Under the pieces are notes generated by a model that did not search any database, was not told where the DNA came from, and saw nothing but the letters and a program-made list of their open reading frames with translations. The position numbers and the translations under genes are program-made. Positions 1 to 9,049 of a DNA stretch of 64,000 bases are shown one piece after another. The stretch lies in NCBI GenBank assembly GCA_966674685.1, contig CBKWJC010000030.1:1-64000 (forward strand). Direction: 5' to 3'. Within the stretch, counting starts at the first letter, position 1; the number at the start of each line of letters is the position of its first letter. The DNA comes from Thainema sp966674685. GTDB taxonomy: Bacteria > Cyanobacteriota > Cyanobacteriia > Phormidesmidales > Phormidesmidaceae.

Positions 1-331
1 GGTTTCTACAGCTCGACTTTTATCTGCTCAGAAATTAACACCTTGAAAGGGCTACGCCTTACTCCTCTCGCCTCACTTTTCAAGTGCTGATTGCTAAATA
101 TTGGCCGCAATCTTTCGTTGCTCTTAACTATTGCTACACCTTAATTGTTCAGTATTGTGAGGCGGGAGGCGAGGGGAGAGAGGTGTATCGTACCTCAGCA
201 CTAGACTCATCTGTAGCGCTAAATTGGAGAATTAATATTAGAGAAGCGATATAAAACCTGGTACAACACAGCCTCGCGCGGTAGCGCGAGGCTGTGTTGG
301 TATCGACCTCGCAGCGCGAGGTGTAAACCGA
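1..331. other. Intergenic, left edge of window
   Basis: No coding region is supported here. The stretch holds pyrimidine-rich text of the type ACTCCTCTCGCCTCAC near 60-76 that recurs near 32268 and 60470, a complementary purine-rich stretch near 158-182, and two hairpins downstream of the peroxiredoxin gene. Confidence 0.6.
264..299. terminator. Hairpin downstream of peroxiredoxin gene
   Basis: A perfect 16-bp stem (264-279 with 284-299) with a 4-nt loop lies about 30 bp past the stop of the minus-strand peroxiredoxin gene. A smaller GC-rich hairpin (306-322) sits between the two. There is no clear T-tract, so this may be a transcript-end or mRNA-stabilising structure rather than a classical intrinsic terminator. 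Confidence 0.5.
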
Positions 332-967
332 TTACTTATTCGGTTGGGGCGTCATCCGCAGATAGGGCTTCACTTCAGTTACGCCTTTCGGGAACTTCTG
401 CTTGGCTTCTTCAGTAGGAATGGTGGGGACAACAACGCAGTCGTCGCCATCTTGCCAGTTTGCAGGTGTTGCAACGCTGTAGTTATCCGTCAGTTGCAGC
501 GCATCAATTACCCGCAAGATTTCGTCAAAGTTCCGTCCGGTTGCGGGTGGATAGGTGAGAGTCAGGCGCAGTTTCTTCTGAGGATCAATGATGAAGACAG
601 AGCGCACCGTCACCTTGGCGTTGGCGTTGGGGTGGATCATCTCATAGAGGTCAGATACTTTCTTATCGCCATCGGCCAGGATGGGATAGTTGATTGAGGT
701 GCCTTGAGTTTCCTCAATATCCTTAATCCAGCCCATGTGAGATTCAACGTCGTCAACGCTGAGCGCAATCACTTTTGTATTGCGCTTATCGAATTCCGGC
801 TTTAGCTTGGCAACCATGCCGAGTTCGGTCGTGCAAACTGGCGTATAGTCTGCGGGGTGAGAGAATAGCACAGCCCAGCTATCTCCAATCCACTGGTGGA
901 AGGAAATCTTACCTTCACTGGACTCTTGTTCAAAATCTGGGACAACATCCCCTAGTAACAGCGACAT
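332..967 (-). CDS. 1-Cys peroxiredoxin (Prx6 type)
   Basis: The 211-residue protein is a thiol peroxidase that reduces hydrogen and organic peroxides in the cytoplasm. The peroxidatic cysteine is Cys45 in the motif YTPVCTTE, preceded by the FSHPAD signature. The long C-terminal part (about residue 150 onward), with DGDDCVVVP around Cys177, is characteristic of the Prx6/1-Cys subgroup, which uses an external thiol instead of a resolving cysteine. Length matches the family. The gene stands alone, is read leftward and ends in a hairpin; its promoter should lie in the 459-bp gap shared with the divergent gene at 1427. Electron donor (glutathione or thioredoxin) cannot be told from sequence. Confidence 0.95.
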   Translation of the reverse strand: MSLLLGDVVPDFEQESSEGKISFHQWIGDSWAVLFSHPADYTPVCTTELGMVAKLKPEFDKRNTKVIALSVDDVESHMGWIKDIEETQGTSINYPILADGDKKVSDLYEMIHPNANAKVTVRSVFIIDPQKKLRLTLTYPPATGRNFDEILRVIDALQLTDNYSVATPANWQDGDDCVVVPTIPTEEAKQKFPKGVTEVKPYLRMTPQPNK

Positions 968-1426
968 AACACAATTCCCCGTGTAAACATCACAACAAAA
1001 TTCAATCGTCTTTCAATCCTGCCATAAAACCCCGGTTTTCCGGTCGGAGTTTAGATCTTTTTACGGTTTTTCCTAGAAAAATCTGCGATCGCACATCAAC
1101 CAAAATTCAATCAATCTCTTACGGAATAGGGGGTTTCAAGCATTTTCTCCTCATCGGGAGGCACTGAGTAGCAGGATGAATTAATCTCCATCTTGAAACC
1201 GGGGATTTAATTTAACCTGAAGAACGGCTGAGTTTCATGAGAAACAAGTTAATTTCACCGTGGCCTGTGTCCTTCTCTGAGGGGTTACAAACAACCATCA
1301 AAAGGCGGACATCATTGTACGCGATCGCATCTGACAATCGGAAAAACCTGAGATTTCCTTAAGCTCTTAGGAGGAATTGCCCAAACTAGGTTTGGATTAA
1401 CATTTAGTTGACTGTACTAGATTACT
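968..1426. other. Intergenic between divergent genes
   Basis: A 459-bp gap between the divergently transcribed peroxiredoxin and 98-residue protein genes, so it should hold both promoters. It contains HIP1-type sites (GCGATCGCA) but no ORF, palindromic operator or RNA element I could recognise. An AGGAGG at about 1369 is too far from the next start to serve it. Confidence 0.5.
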
Positions 1427-1723
1427 GTGTTTATGCTGCCGCTTATTCATCAGGTTGCGAATGGCCTCTTTGAAGGCTTACGCACCGTTTTAGGGCCGAT
1501 GGGATTCATCGTCGGCATTGGACTGATTGGCATGATGGTGTGGAATTTGTTTTCTGTGACTCGCGATACGGTTGCGATCGCAAAGCAGATGCACGATATC
1601 CCCTGTCCTAACTGCCAGTACTACACGGGGGATCATCGCCTCAAGTGCCCCGTCCACCCCACCAAGGCCGCCTCCGAGCAAGCGATTAACTGCCAGGATT
1701 ATCGAGCACTACCGAGGATTTAA
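1427..1723 (+). CDS. Small membrane protein with four-cysteine tail
   Basis: A 98-residue protein with one hydrophobic segment (about 22-44, GFIVGIGLIGMMVW) followed by a soluble tail holding Cys60, Cys63, Cys74 and Cys89 (CPNC, then KCPVHP, then NCQDY). The spacing suggests a small zinc-ribbon-like or redox module on the cytoplasmic face; that is inference. GTG at 1427 or ATG at 1433 could start it, and neither has a clear ribosome binding site. Only three bases separate its stop from the next gene, so the two are probably co-translated. I recognise it only as a conserved-looking cyanobacterial protein of unknown function. Confidence 0.7.
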   Translation: MFMLPLIHQVANGLFEGLRTVLGPMGFIVGIGLIGMMVWNLFSVTRDTVAIAKQMHDIPCPNCQYYTGDHRLKCPVHPTKAASEQAINCQDYRALPRI

Positions 1724-1726
1724 GGC

Positions 1727-3244
1727 GTGTCGGCCATTAAGCTTCAGCGCTGGTCAATTCCGTGGTTTGGAGCGGCGCTACTTGGAATATGGCTGATTGC
1801 ACTGGCGCTGCGCGTTTGGGGATTGGGCCGCTTTAATGACCTGGTGTTTGACGAGGTGTACTTCGCCAAGTTTGCCCATCACTATTTGACGCAAACGCCA
1901 TTTTTCGACGCTCACCCACCGCTGGGCAAGTATCTGATTGCGATCGCACTGTGGATTGCGAACCACGTTCCCGGCATTGAACAAGCTCCGTCTCATGATT
2001 TAGCCGGATTTACGCTCACGCCGATTAGCTATCGCTGGCTGAATGCGCTGTGTGGCTCATTCATTCCGCTGACGGTGGCAGGCATTGCCTACCAGCTCAA
2101 TGCCGATTCGCCCCATCGCCGAATTTACAGCATTGTGGCGGGCGGTTTGATGACTCTGGACGGCTTACTGCTGGTGGAATCGCGCTATGCACTGCTGAAT
2201 GTCTATCTCCTACTCTTCGGGCTGGTGAGTCACTGGTGCCTGTTGCGATCGCTGACGGCTCGGCCATCCAATCGGTGGCGATGGCAAATGGCAACGGGGA
2301 TTAGTTTGGGATGTGCGATCGCAGTCAAATGGAACGGCTTGGGCTTTTGGCTGGGTCTAGTCGTACTCTGGGCATTGGCAAAACTGAGTCAGTGGTTGCG
2401 TTCCGATGATTCCCCAGTTCAGCGCTCTATCTTGCCTCGGCTAGGAGAATACTCCGCCCAATCCATCGGTGTGTACTGGATTGCACTGCCAATCCTCGTT
2501 TACAGCCTGCTTTGGATTCCCCATTTGCAGTTCAACCCGCGCGGTTTCTGGCTGCTACATCAAGAGATGCTGGGCTATCACCAGCGAGTCGGCAGCGGGA
2601 GTGACATTCATCCCTACTGTTCAGCCTGGTTTACCTGGCCGCTGATGCTGCGTCCTGTTGCCTATTTTTATCAAACTCTGACGGCGGGTGAGTCGCTGCC
2701 GCCTTGGGCAGAGGGATTGGATTTTAACTCAATCATCCTAGAATCCTCAGATGGCGGATCTACGATGGCCTTTGATGTCCATGCTATGGGCAATCCGCTG
2801 CTGTGGTGGTTTGCAACGACGGCAATTCTGCTGATTAGTCTCCAACTGGTGCTGCGGTTGGGTCAGGCTTTCGGTCGCTGGTTGCTGCTGCTGCCGAGAG
2901 CAGACCATCCTATCGGTTTTTTCGGCACAGGAACCAATAGCATCACCACCTGGACAAGCGGCTATTTATTCATCAATTACATGGCTAACTGGTTGCCCTG
3001 GGCATCGGTTAGTCGCTGCCTCTTTCTCTATCACTACATGGCGGCGGCTGTCTTTGCTCAGTTAGCTATCTCCGAAATTATGACTCGCTGGCTACTGAGT
3101 CGTAATCAGGTGCGCCGGATCGCTGGCATCACGTTGCTGATTGGATGTGCGATCGCATTTCTATTTTGGTTCCCGCTCTACCTCGGCTTACCCCTATCAC
3201 CGGACGCACTACAACAGCGCTGGTGGCTCAAATCATGGATCTAA
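1727..3244 (+). CDS. PMT-family (GT39-like) membrane glycosyltransferase
   Basis: A 505-residue polytopic protein of the dolichyl-phosphate-mannose-protein mannosyltransferase type. It would transfer a sugar from a polyprenyl-phosphate carrier to protein or another acceptor on the outer face of the plasma membrane. The first extracytoplasmic loop has the family hallmark acidic pair FDEVYFAKF (about residues 44-52) and HPPLGKY (about 65-71); roughly ten hydrophobic segments follow. The C-terminal part with FINYMANWLPW and FLYHYMAAAVF matches bacterial PMTs. It starts at GTG, three bases after the preceding stop, with GAGG just upstream. Acceptor and sugar are unknown. Confidence 0.88.
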   Translation: MSAIKLQRWSIPWFGAALLGIWLIALALRVWGLGRFNDLVFDEVYFAKFAHHYLTQTPFFDAHPPLGKYLIAIALWIANHVPGIEQAPSHDLAGFTLTPISYRWLNALCGSFIPLTVAGIAYQLNADSPHRRIYSIVAGGLMTLDGLLLVESRYALLNVYLLLFGLVSHWCLLRSLTARPSNRWRWQMATGISLGCAIAVKWNGLGFWLGLVVLWALAKLSQWLRSDDSPVQRSILPRLGEYSAQSIGVYWIALPILVYSLLWIPHLQFNPRGFWLLHQEMLGYHQRVGSGSDIHPYCSAWFTWPLMLRPVAYFYQTLTAGESLPPWAEGLDFNSIILESSDGGSTMAFDVHAMGNPLLWWFATTAILLISLQLVLRLGQAFGRWLLLLPRADHPIGFFGTGTNSITTWTSGYLFINYMANWLPWASVSRCLFLYHYMAAAVFAQLAISEIMTRWLLSRNQVRRIAGITLLIGCAIAFLFWFPLYLGLPLSPDALQQRWWLKSWI

Positions 3245-3342
3245 CCCTTTTTTAGAAAATAGCTGTAAAGTTCTCCCCTGATGACAGGCGTTTTTCGCTA
3301 GGATCTAAACCGCTCCATTGTGCCGCATGTAGGTATTCAACG

Positions 3343-4575
3343 TTGGCTGTTCCGAACCTCTGGTTATTGGTAGCTCCCCCCGTAATTGGCGGTGTGATTG
3401 GCTACTTCACCAATGATGTCGCTCTGAAAATGCTGTTTCGTCCCTATCGCCCGATTTATATTGCGGGCCGACGATTACCCTTCACCCCTGGCTTAATTCC
3501 TAGTAATCAAGAGCGCCTCGCTCAGCGAGTTGCCGACACGATTATGGGGTCACTCTTGACACCCGAAGAACTCCAGCGCCTAGCTCGACGGCTGCTGCAA
3601 ACCGAGCGGATGCAGGCGGCCATTTACTGGCTGCTGCAACTGGTGCGCGACCAGATTCAAACCAGTTCTCAGGATCGCACCGTCCAAGTAATTGCCAATA
3701 TCCTGCGCGATTTCTTTGGCGAGTCTTTGCCGCGCTTGCTAAAAGTCTTAGCTCGCCGGAGCGACTTTCTAGAAGATCAGCTCAACCAGCTATTTGACCA
3801 GGTATTGCTGGAATTTCAGCTCAGCGATCGCCAGGCCGAGCAACTCTCGCTGTGGATTTTGCAGGTGGTGCTGCCGCCCGACACCATCCGACAGGCCATG
3901 GTCGATTTTTTGACCGATCGCAACATTCAAACCATTGATGAAGGCTTCCGAGAACGGACAAGCGGTACCTACTGGGTAGTTGCAAATCTATTCGGCTTAC
4001 GAAATGCCCTAACTCGCTTACGCACTTTTTGCCTAGACGAGCGGGAAGAAAGTAACGCTCGGATTGCTGAGCTAATTCAATCCCTGGGCGTCAAAGATCG
4101 ACTGAAAGAGTGGCTGCAAAACTTTACATTGCAATCCCTCCCAGTTTCTACTGTGCGTCAGCTACGCAAGACAGTGCGGGAAACAGTCAGAGCATATATC
4201 CGCGATCGCGGATCGGATATTCTGCAAAGCCTAGGAGAATCAGTAGACTGGGAAAATATGGCCGCTCTAGTGGTCAACAGCCTCCAACAGTCTGAGGTTG
4301 TCAACAGTTCCCTCAATCCGGTTAGTCAAGAATTGGCTTTGGTACTGGAGCGCTATCTAGAACGAGATCTGGAAAATATTGTGGCAAAAGCCATTCCAAT
4401 TTTGAATATTGACCAGGTGATCATCGATCGCGTCAACGCAACTTCGCCCAAAGATCTAGAGGTAGCCGTTCAGACAATTGTGAAAAACGAACTACAGGCC
4501 ATTGTCAACTTGGGTGGTGTACTCGGTTTTATCATTGGCGGCTTTCAAGCTGTTTGGCTGCTTATTCAGTCTTAG
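3343..4575 (+). CDS. DUF445 family membrane-anchored protein
   Basis: A 410-residue protein that starts at TTG, with hydrophobic segments at both ends (LWLLVAPPVIGGVIGYFTND and, near the C-terminus, GGVLGFIIGGFQAVWLL) and a long, charged, helical middle of about 330 residues. That architecture and the sequence KMLFRPYRPIYIAG plus FTPGLIPSNQERLA identify the DUF445 (YheB-like) family. The biochemical role is not known; in Bacillus the related YheB/YtxC-type proteins are linked to the cell envelope only by localisation. It stands 98 bp after the PMT gene and ends at a bidirectional terminator. Confidence 0.88.
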   Translation: MAVPNLWLLVAPPVIGGVIGYFTNDVALKMLFRPYRPIYIAGRRLPFTPGLIPSNQERLAQRVADTIMGSLLTPEELQRLARRLLQTERMQAAIYWLLQLVRDQIQTSSQDRTVQVIANILRDFFGESLPRLLKVLARRSDFLEDQLNQLFDQVLLEFQLSDRQAEQLSLWILQVVLPPDTIRQAMVDFLTDRNIQTIDEGFRERTSGTYWVVANLFGLRNALTRLRTFCLDEREESNARIAELIQSLGVKDRLKEWLQNFTLQSLPVSTVRQLRKTVRETVRAYIRDRGSDILQSLGESVDWENMAALVVNSLQQSEVVNSSLNPVSQELALVLERYLERDLENIVAKAIPILNIDQVIIDRVNATSPKDLEVAVQTIVKNELQAIVNLGGVLGFIIGGFQAVWLLIQS

Positions 4576-4588
4576 GTCATCTCCAACT

Positions 4589-4615
4589 AAAAAGGGGCGC
4601 GCTGCGCCCCTTTTT
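4589..4615. terminator. Bidirectional intrinsic terminator
   Basis: AAAAAGGGGCGC/GCGCCCCTTTTT hairpin with T-tracts in both orientations between the converging DUF445 and glgB genes. Confidence 0.9.
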
Positions 4616-4621
4616 GCTCGT

Positions 4622-6925
4622 TTATTCGGAATCTTCCGCAGCCCCCAGAGCCGCTTGTGTCTTCTCCCGATCCAGCTTAAAGACCACCACGCCCAGCGGA
4701 GGCAGACAAACATCTAGCGAGTGATAGTGCCCGTGTGCGCTCCAGTCATCAGCCCACTTGCCGCCATAGTTACCCATGCCGCTGCCGCCATACTCTTTGG
4801 CATCACTGTTAAACAGCTCTTTGTAGTAGCCCGGTAGCGGCACACCCACTTTGTAATGGCTGTGGGGCTGCGGCGTAAAGTTGCAGATTGTGACCGTAAA
4901 ATCCTCTTCGTAGCCCTTCACTTTCCGCATAAAGGCGATAACGCTGTGGCTGTTGTCGTTACAATCAACCCACTCAAAGCCATCATAGGAAAAGTCGTCC
5001 ATGTACAGAGACGGTTCACTGCGATAGAAGTGGTTGAGATCGGTCATGAACTTTTTGAGCTGCTGGTGTGGCTCATGCTGAAGCATATCCCACTCCAAAT
5101 CGCCCCAGACATTCCACTCGCTCCACTGTCCATACTCCATACTCATGAACAGCGTTTTCTTGCCGGGGTGGGTAAACATATAAGCATAGAGCGCCCGCAT
5201 ATTGGCAAACTTTTGCCAGCGATCGCCGGGCATCTTACCCAGCATGTTGCTCTTGCCGTGAACTACTTCATCATGGGAAAGCGCCAGCATAAAGTTCTCG
5301 CTGAAGGCATACATGATGCTGAAGGTCAGATTGTTCTGATGGAACTGGCGGAACCAGGGATCCATCGCAAAGTAGTCCAGCATGTCGTGCATCCAGCCCA
5401 TGTTCCACTTTAGGTTGAAACCCAGACCACCCACATAGGTTGGCCAGGACACCATTGGCCAAGAGGTCGATTCCTCAGCGATGGACAAAACGCCCGGATA
5501 ATAGCTGAAAATAACGTGGTTTACCTGCCGCAAAAAGTCCGCCGCTTCAATGTTCTCGCGACCACCATACTCATTGGGAATCCACTCATCTCGCAGATAG
5601 TCGAGATAGAGCATAGACGCAACAGCATCCACGCGGATACCGTCAATGTGATACTTGTCAAACCAGAAGAGAGCGTTCGCGACCAGAAAATTACGCACCT
5701 CATTTCGGGAATAGTTGAAGACTAGCGTGCCCCATTCCTTATGTTCCCCTTTGCGCGGATCGCCATGTTCGTAGAGGTGCGTTCCGTCAAATAGTGCTAG
5801 ACCATGCCCGTCTTTGGGAAAGTGACCGGGTACCCAATCGACTAGAACACCAATGCCGTTTTGGTGACACTGATCGATGAAATACATCAGGTCTTCTGGC
5901 GAACCGTAGCGAGACGTGGCGGCGTAGTAGCCTGTCACTTGATAACCCCAGGAGCCGTCGAAGGGATGTTCGGCAATGGGCAATACTTCAATATGAGTGA
6001 AGCCCAGTTCTTTCACATAGGGAATCAAGCGATCTGCTAGCTCCCGATAGGTCAAAAATCGCGCTCCGGGTTTCAAATCAGCCGCAGCGACAGGCGGAAT
6101 AATGTTGCCGTGGGCATCACGACCGGGGTTGTCCCAGTCGCCATGCATCCAGGAGCCAAGGTGGACTTCATAAACCGAAATAGGCTGCTTGAGCGCATCG
6201 CGATCGCGCCGTTGCTCTAGCCACTCTTGGTCATGCCATTCATAGGAATCTAAGTCCGCCACAATAGAGGCCGTCTTGGGCCGAACTTCCTGCTGGAACC
6301 CGTAGGGATCGGACTTTTCGTAAATATGCCCTGCGTAGTTTTTGACTTCGTATTTGTAGTGAGTGCCGTAATCCAGCCCCGGAACGAAGAGTTCCCAAAC
6401 ACCGTTGCCGAGCTTTCGCATTTGGTGTTTACGGCCATCCCAGTAGTTGAAGTCGCCCAAAATAGAGACGTTGCGAGCATTGGGTGCCCAGACAGCAAAA
6501 TAAACGCCTTTGACATCATCAATGGTTAGAACGTGAGCACCCAGCTTCTCGTAGATGCGGTGATGGTTGCCCTCAGCAAACAAGTAGAAATCCATTTCTT
6601 GGAACTGGCAGTCCCGGAAGGCATACGGATCGTAAATTGTGCGCTCGTGGTCGCCTTCTTTGATCCGGAGCTGGTAGTTTTTTAGCTCAAAGTCTTCGAT
6701 GACACACTCAAAGAAATGAGGATGATGCACAGACTGCATCGGAAATTCCTGCCGCTCTTCGGGGCAGACAACCGTCACGGTGTTGGCTTCGGGCTGATAG
6801 GCACGGACAACCCAAATCGATTTTCCATTGTCTGTAATGCGATGCGGACCCAGTACCTCAAACGGATCATGATGATGGTTCCAAACAATGCGATCGATTT
6901 GGTCTGGAGCAACGGACATCACCAT
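4622..6925 (-). CDS. glgB: 1,4-alpha-glucan branching enzyme
   Basis: GlgB introduces alpha-1,6 branches into glycogen, the carbon store of cyanobacteria. The 767-residue form has an N-terminal CBM48 region (about 25-230) and a GH13 barrel. Visible catalytic motifs are DGIRVDAVAS (nucleophile Asp, about 428), the general acid Glu in EEST (about 482) and SHDEVVHGK (about 550). It ends with a typical GH13 C-terminal beta domain. I start it at ATG 6925 because AGGAAGG lies just upstream and the product then begins MVMSVAPDQIDRIVWNHHHDP as in other cyanobacterial GlgB proteins; ATG 6919 is possible. Upstream in-frame codons to 7054 give an unconserved Cys-rich extension and were discarded. Confidence 0.96.
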   Translation of the reverse strand: MVMSVAPDQIDRIVWNHHHDPFEVLGPHRITDNGKSIWVVRAYQPEANTVTVVCPEERQEFPMQSVHHPHFFECVIEDFELKNYQLRIKEGDHERTIYDPYAFRDCQFQEMDFYLFAEGNHHRIYEKLGAHVLTIDDVKGVYFAVWAPNARNVSILGDFNYWDGRKHQMRKLGNGVWELFVPGLDYGTHYKYEVKNYAGHIYEKSDPYGFQQEVRPKTASIVADLDSYEWHDQEWLEQRRDRDALKQPISVYEVHLGSWMHGDWDNPGRDAHGNIIPPVAAADLKPGARFLTYRELADRLIPYVKELGFTHIEVLPIAEHPFDGSWGYQVTGYYAATSRYGSPEDLMYFIDQCHQNGIGVLVDWVPGHFPKDGHGLALFDGTHLYEHGDPRKGEHKEWGTLVFNYSRNEVRNFLVANALFWFDKYHIDGIRVDAVASMLYLDYLRDEWIPNEYGGRENIEAADFLRQVNHVIFSYYPGVLSIAEESTSWPMVSWPTYVGGLGFNLKWNMGWMHDMLDYFAMDPWFRQFHQNNLTFSIMYAFSENFMLALSHDEVVHGKSNMLGKMPGDRWQKFANMRALYAYMFTHPGKKTLFMSMEYGQWSEWNVWGDLEWDMLQHEPHQQLKKFMTDLNHFYRSEPSLYMDDFSYDGFEWVDCNDNSHSVIAFMRKVKGYEEDFTVTICNFTPQPHSHYKVGVPLPGYYKELFNSDAKEYGGSGMGNYGGKWADDWSAHGHYHSLDVCLPPLGVVVFKLDREKTQAALGAAEDSE

Positions 6926-7275
6926 AGAATCTACCTTCCTAGCCTGATTAAGCTGATTTGAGAAAATGGTTGCTGGCTTAAAAATACAGCGTCGCTGGCA
7001 ACATTTGTTAAAAGAACTGCAATAAACCGTATCAAATTCACGGCTAACTCTCAAATAATCTATTGCTTTTGGCGATTTGGGAGGAAGTCTCGGAGGGGGG
7101 ATTTGTGTAAAGGGTGAGTAGGGGTGGATAGATGGGGCGAGAGGGGGCTGTAGAGGGCTGTCAAGAAAGTGAGGTGAGAGGAGTGAGTTGTAACGTAACC
7201 CCTAATAACCCAATATCCGATTCTTAGTTCTTTGAATCCAAAATCTAAAATCCAAAATCCACAGCGCTCAGCGCT
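6926..7275. other. Intergenic, glgB upstream region
   Basis: No gene. It carries the glgB promoter side, a purine-rich stretch near 7167-7188 that is the complement of the CTCCTCTCGCCTCAC-type text seen elsewhere, and an A-rich tandem of CCAAAATC units near 7237-7262. Confidence 0.4.
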
Positions 7276-7677
7276 TTATTTCAGCAAAAAGGGAAAGAAG
7301 GTGCGGATGGCGCGGCGGAGGCGGAGCAGGGTGATGATTTCTTGGATTTGGGCGGCGACGACGGGATCGGTGGGATCTTCTTGTAAGAGGGCTTGGAGTT
7401 CGGCGTATTCGGCAGCGGTGAGTAACTCGCCGTCGATGGGCGATCGCGCTTCGGTGATAATTTCGGTGCGGAGAATTTCTTCGGGGGTGTCTTCGGGTGG
7501 GGGGAGGCAGCGGCCAATGGTTGTGAGGTTTATGGATAGGACAGTGCTCAGAGATGCGATCGCAACTCTTCTGCTCCATGTTCTGCGCTGTCGAGTTTGA
7601 ATCTGCCGTGGTTGCATAGGTATGGGTACGATACGCTGTGGTTTGAATTTCTGACCAATTAGATTAATACAATTCAT
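7276..7677 (-). CDS. Small exported cyanobacterial protein
   Basis: A 133-residue protein (or 113 from ATG 7617). After a strongly basic stretch RRTWSRR comes a hydrophobic segment (about 37-53, VAIASLSTVLSINLTTI) that looks like a signal peptide or anchor, then an acidic conserved-looking part, PPPEDTPEEILRTEIITEARSP, and ITLLRLRRAIRTFFPF at the C-terminus. The reading frame begins inside the stop region of the methyltransferase gene (14-bp overlap, ATGAATTGTATTAA), which suggests translational coupling. I do not know its function; the PPPEDTPEE region resembles proteins I have seen only in cyanobacteria. Confidence 0.65.
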   Translation of the reverse strand: MNCINLIGQKFKPQRIVPIPMQPRQIQTRQRRTWSRRVAIASLSTVLSINLTTIGRCLPPPEDTPEEILRTEIITEARSPIDGELLTAAEYAELQALLQEDPTDPVVAAQIQEIITLLRLRRAIRTFFPFLLK

Positions 7678-8788
7678 ACTTCATCAGTTGGCAAGGGAGG
7701 GAGCCGTTGTAGACCGAGAAGCGCTGGGCAGATTTGAGGCCAATTGTTTTTGACAGCTCTTTGTTGCCGCTGAGAACGAAGGCTGTCCAGCCTTTGAATC
7801 GCTGCTTCAGTACGTCTCCCAGGAGCTTATAGAATATGCCCAGTTCCTTGGCTGATCCGAGTCGCTCACCGTAGGGAGGATTGCACATTAGGATGCCGCT
7901 ATCGGCGGGTGCTTCCACGTCGGCCAGTTCGGCAATGCTGAACTGCACCTGGTCGTAAACGCCGCAGTTTTTGGCATTGGTTCGCGCCTGCTGGATGACA
8001 TCGGGATTGCGATCGCAGCCGCCAATCCAGTTCGCCAATTGCTCAGACCGAGCGACCTGCGCGGCGGCCACTAGCTGCTCAAACAGCTCGGCATCGTAAT
8101 CGGGCCAGGTTTGAAAGCCAAAGCGATCGCGAAATAGACCGGGGGCGACATTTAGCGATTTTAGACTGGCTTCTAGCGGCAGTGTTCCTGAGCCGCAGAG
8201 CGGATCGAAAAAAGGCTGTTCGGTTTGCCAACCGGAAAGCTGAATCAAGGCGGCGGCTAGGGACTCTTTCAGCGGTGCTGCGCCGACGGCTGGCCGATAG
8301 CCGCGCCGATGCAGGCTGCTGCCGGAACTGTCTAGGCTGATCGTGGCGCGATCGCGATGCAGATGCAGGTTAATCTGCACGTCGGCAGCTTCGGTGTCCA
8401 CACTGGAACGTTCGCCAAACTGCTGGTGCTGCTGGTCAACAATGGCGTTTTTGGTCTGGAGGGCGGTGAAGTGGGTGTGGTTCAACTGCTGGGTTTTGCC
8501 TGTGGCTCGCACTGACAGGGTTTGGGCTGGGGTGAGATAGATGGCCCAGTCGATTTTCTGAATACCGTCGTAGAGATCATCAGCATCGCGACAGGAGAAT
8601 TCCGCGATTTGCAGCAGAATTCGAAACGGCAGCCGCGCCCAAAGGTTGGCCCGATACAGCAAGGTACGATCGCCTGTGAACGATACGCCGCAAAACCCTG
8701 GTTCTACGGCATCCGCCCCCAACTGCCGCAGTTCGTCAGCCGCTAAATCTTCTAGTCCCCGCGCTACCGTAGCAAAATAGTGTGTCAT
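7664..8788 (-). CDS. THUMP-domain 23S rRNA/tRNA guanine-N2 methyltransferase (RlmL/YpsC type)
   Basis: This 374-residue protein would methylate a guanine N2 in RNA using S-adenosylmethionine. It has a ferredoxin-like plus THUMP N-terminal half (MTHYFATVARGLEDLAADEL onward to about residue 165) and a Rossmann methyltransferase half with FFDPLCGSGTLPLEA (SAM motif I/X, about 195-209) and the catalytic NPPYGERLG motif (about 300). It lacks the second methyltransferase domain of E. coli RlmKL, so it resembles Bacillus YpsC. ATG 8788 is chosen because the family begins MxxYFAT; the 31 further upstream codons look random. It overlaps the small exported protein gene. Confidence 0.9.
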   Translation of the reverse strand: MTHYFATVARGLEDLAADELRQLGADAVEPGFCGVSFTGDRTLLYRANLWARLPFRILLQIAEFSCRDADDLYDGIQKIDWAIYLTPAQTLSVRATGKTQQLNHTHFTALQTKNAIVDQQHQQFGERSSVDTEAADVQINLHLHRDRATISLDSSGSSLHRRGYRPAVGAAPLKESLAAALIQLSGWQTEQPFFDPLCGSGTLPLEASLKSLNVAPGLFRDRFGFQTWPDYDAELFEQLVAAAQVARSEQLANWIGGCDRNPDVIQQARTNAKNCGVYDQVQFSIAELADVEAPADSGILMCNPPYGERLGSAKELGIFYKLLGDVLKQRFKGWTAFVLSGNKELSKTIGLKSAQRFSVYNGSLPCQLMKYELY

Positions 8789-9049
8789 GAATTGTGAGAA
8801 GTGCGATCGCAATACCAATCTAGGGCAGGAGCGTACAGCGTATACCCAGCGTACAGTCTCAAACAAAACAGCGAACCGCATTTAGCAGTCCGCTGTTACC
8901 GATTTACATCATACGGTTCAAAAGCAGGTTATCGGCGGACACAGTTACATTCTTGTAGGGACAGGTTTAACCAATCCGTTATCTTTTGAAAGAGAACGTT
9001 GTCACAAAACCCTACAGTCAAATGTCCAATTAATGCCTGAGTTTATACG

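Noticed and set aside
4856..5413. 185-codon open frame antisense to glgB
   Set aside because: It lies wholly inside a well-supported GH13 gene on the other strand, lacks a ribosome binding site and reads as reverse complement of conserved codons.
6926..7054. N-terminal extension of GlgB
   Set aside because: The extra 43 residues are Cys-rich and unlike the family; AGGAAGG supports the internal start at 6925.
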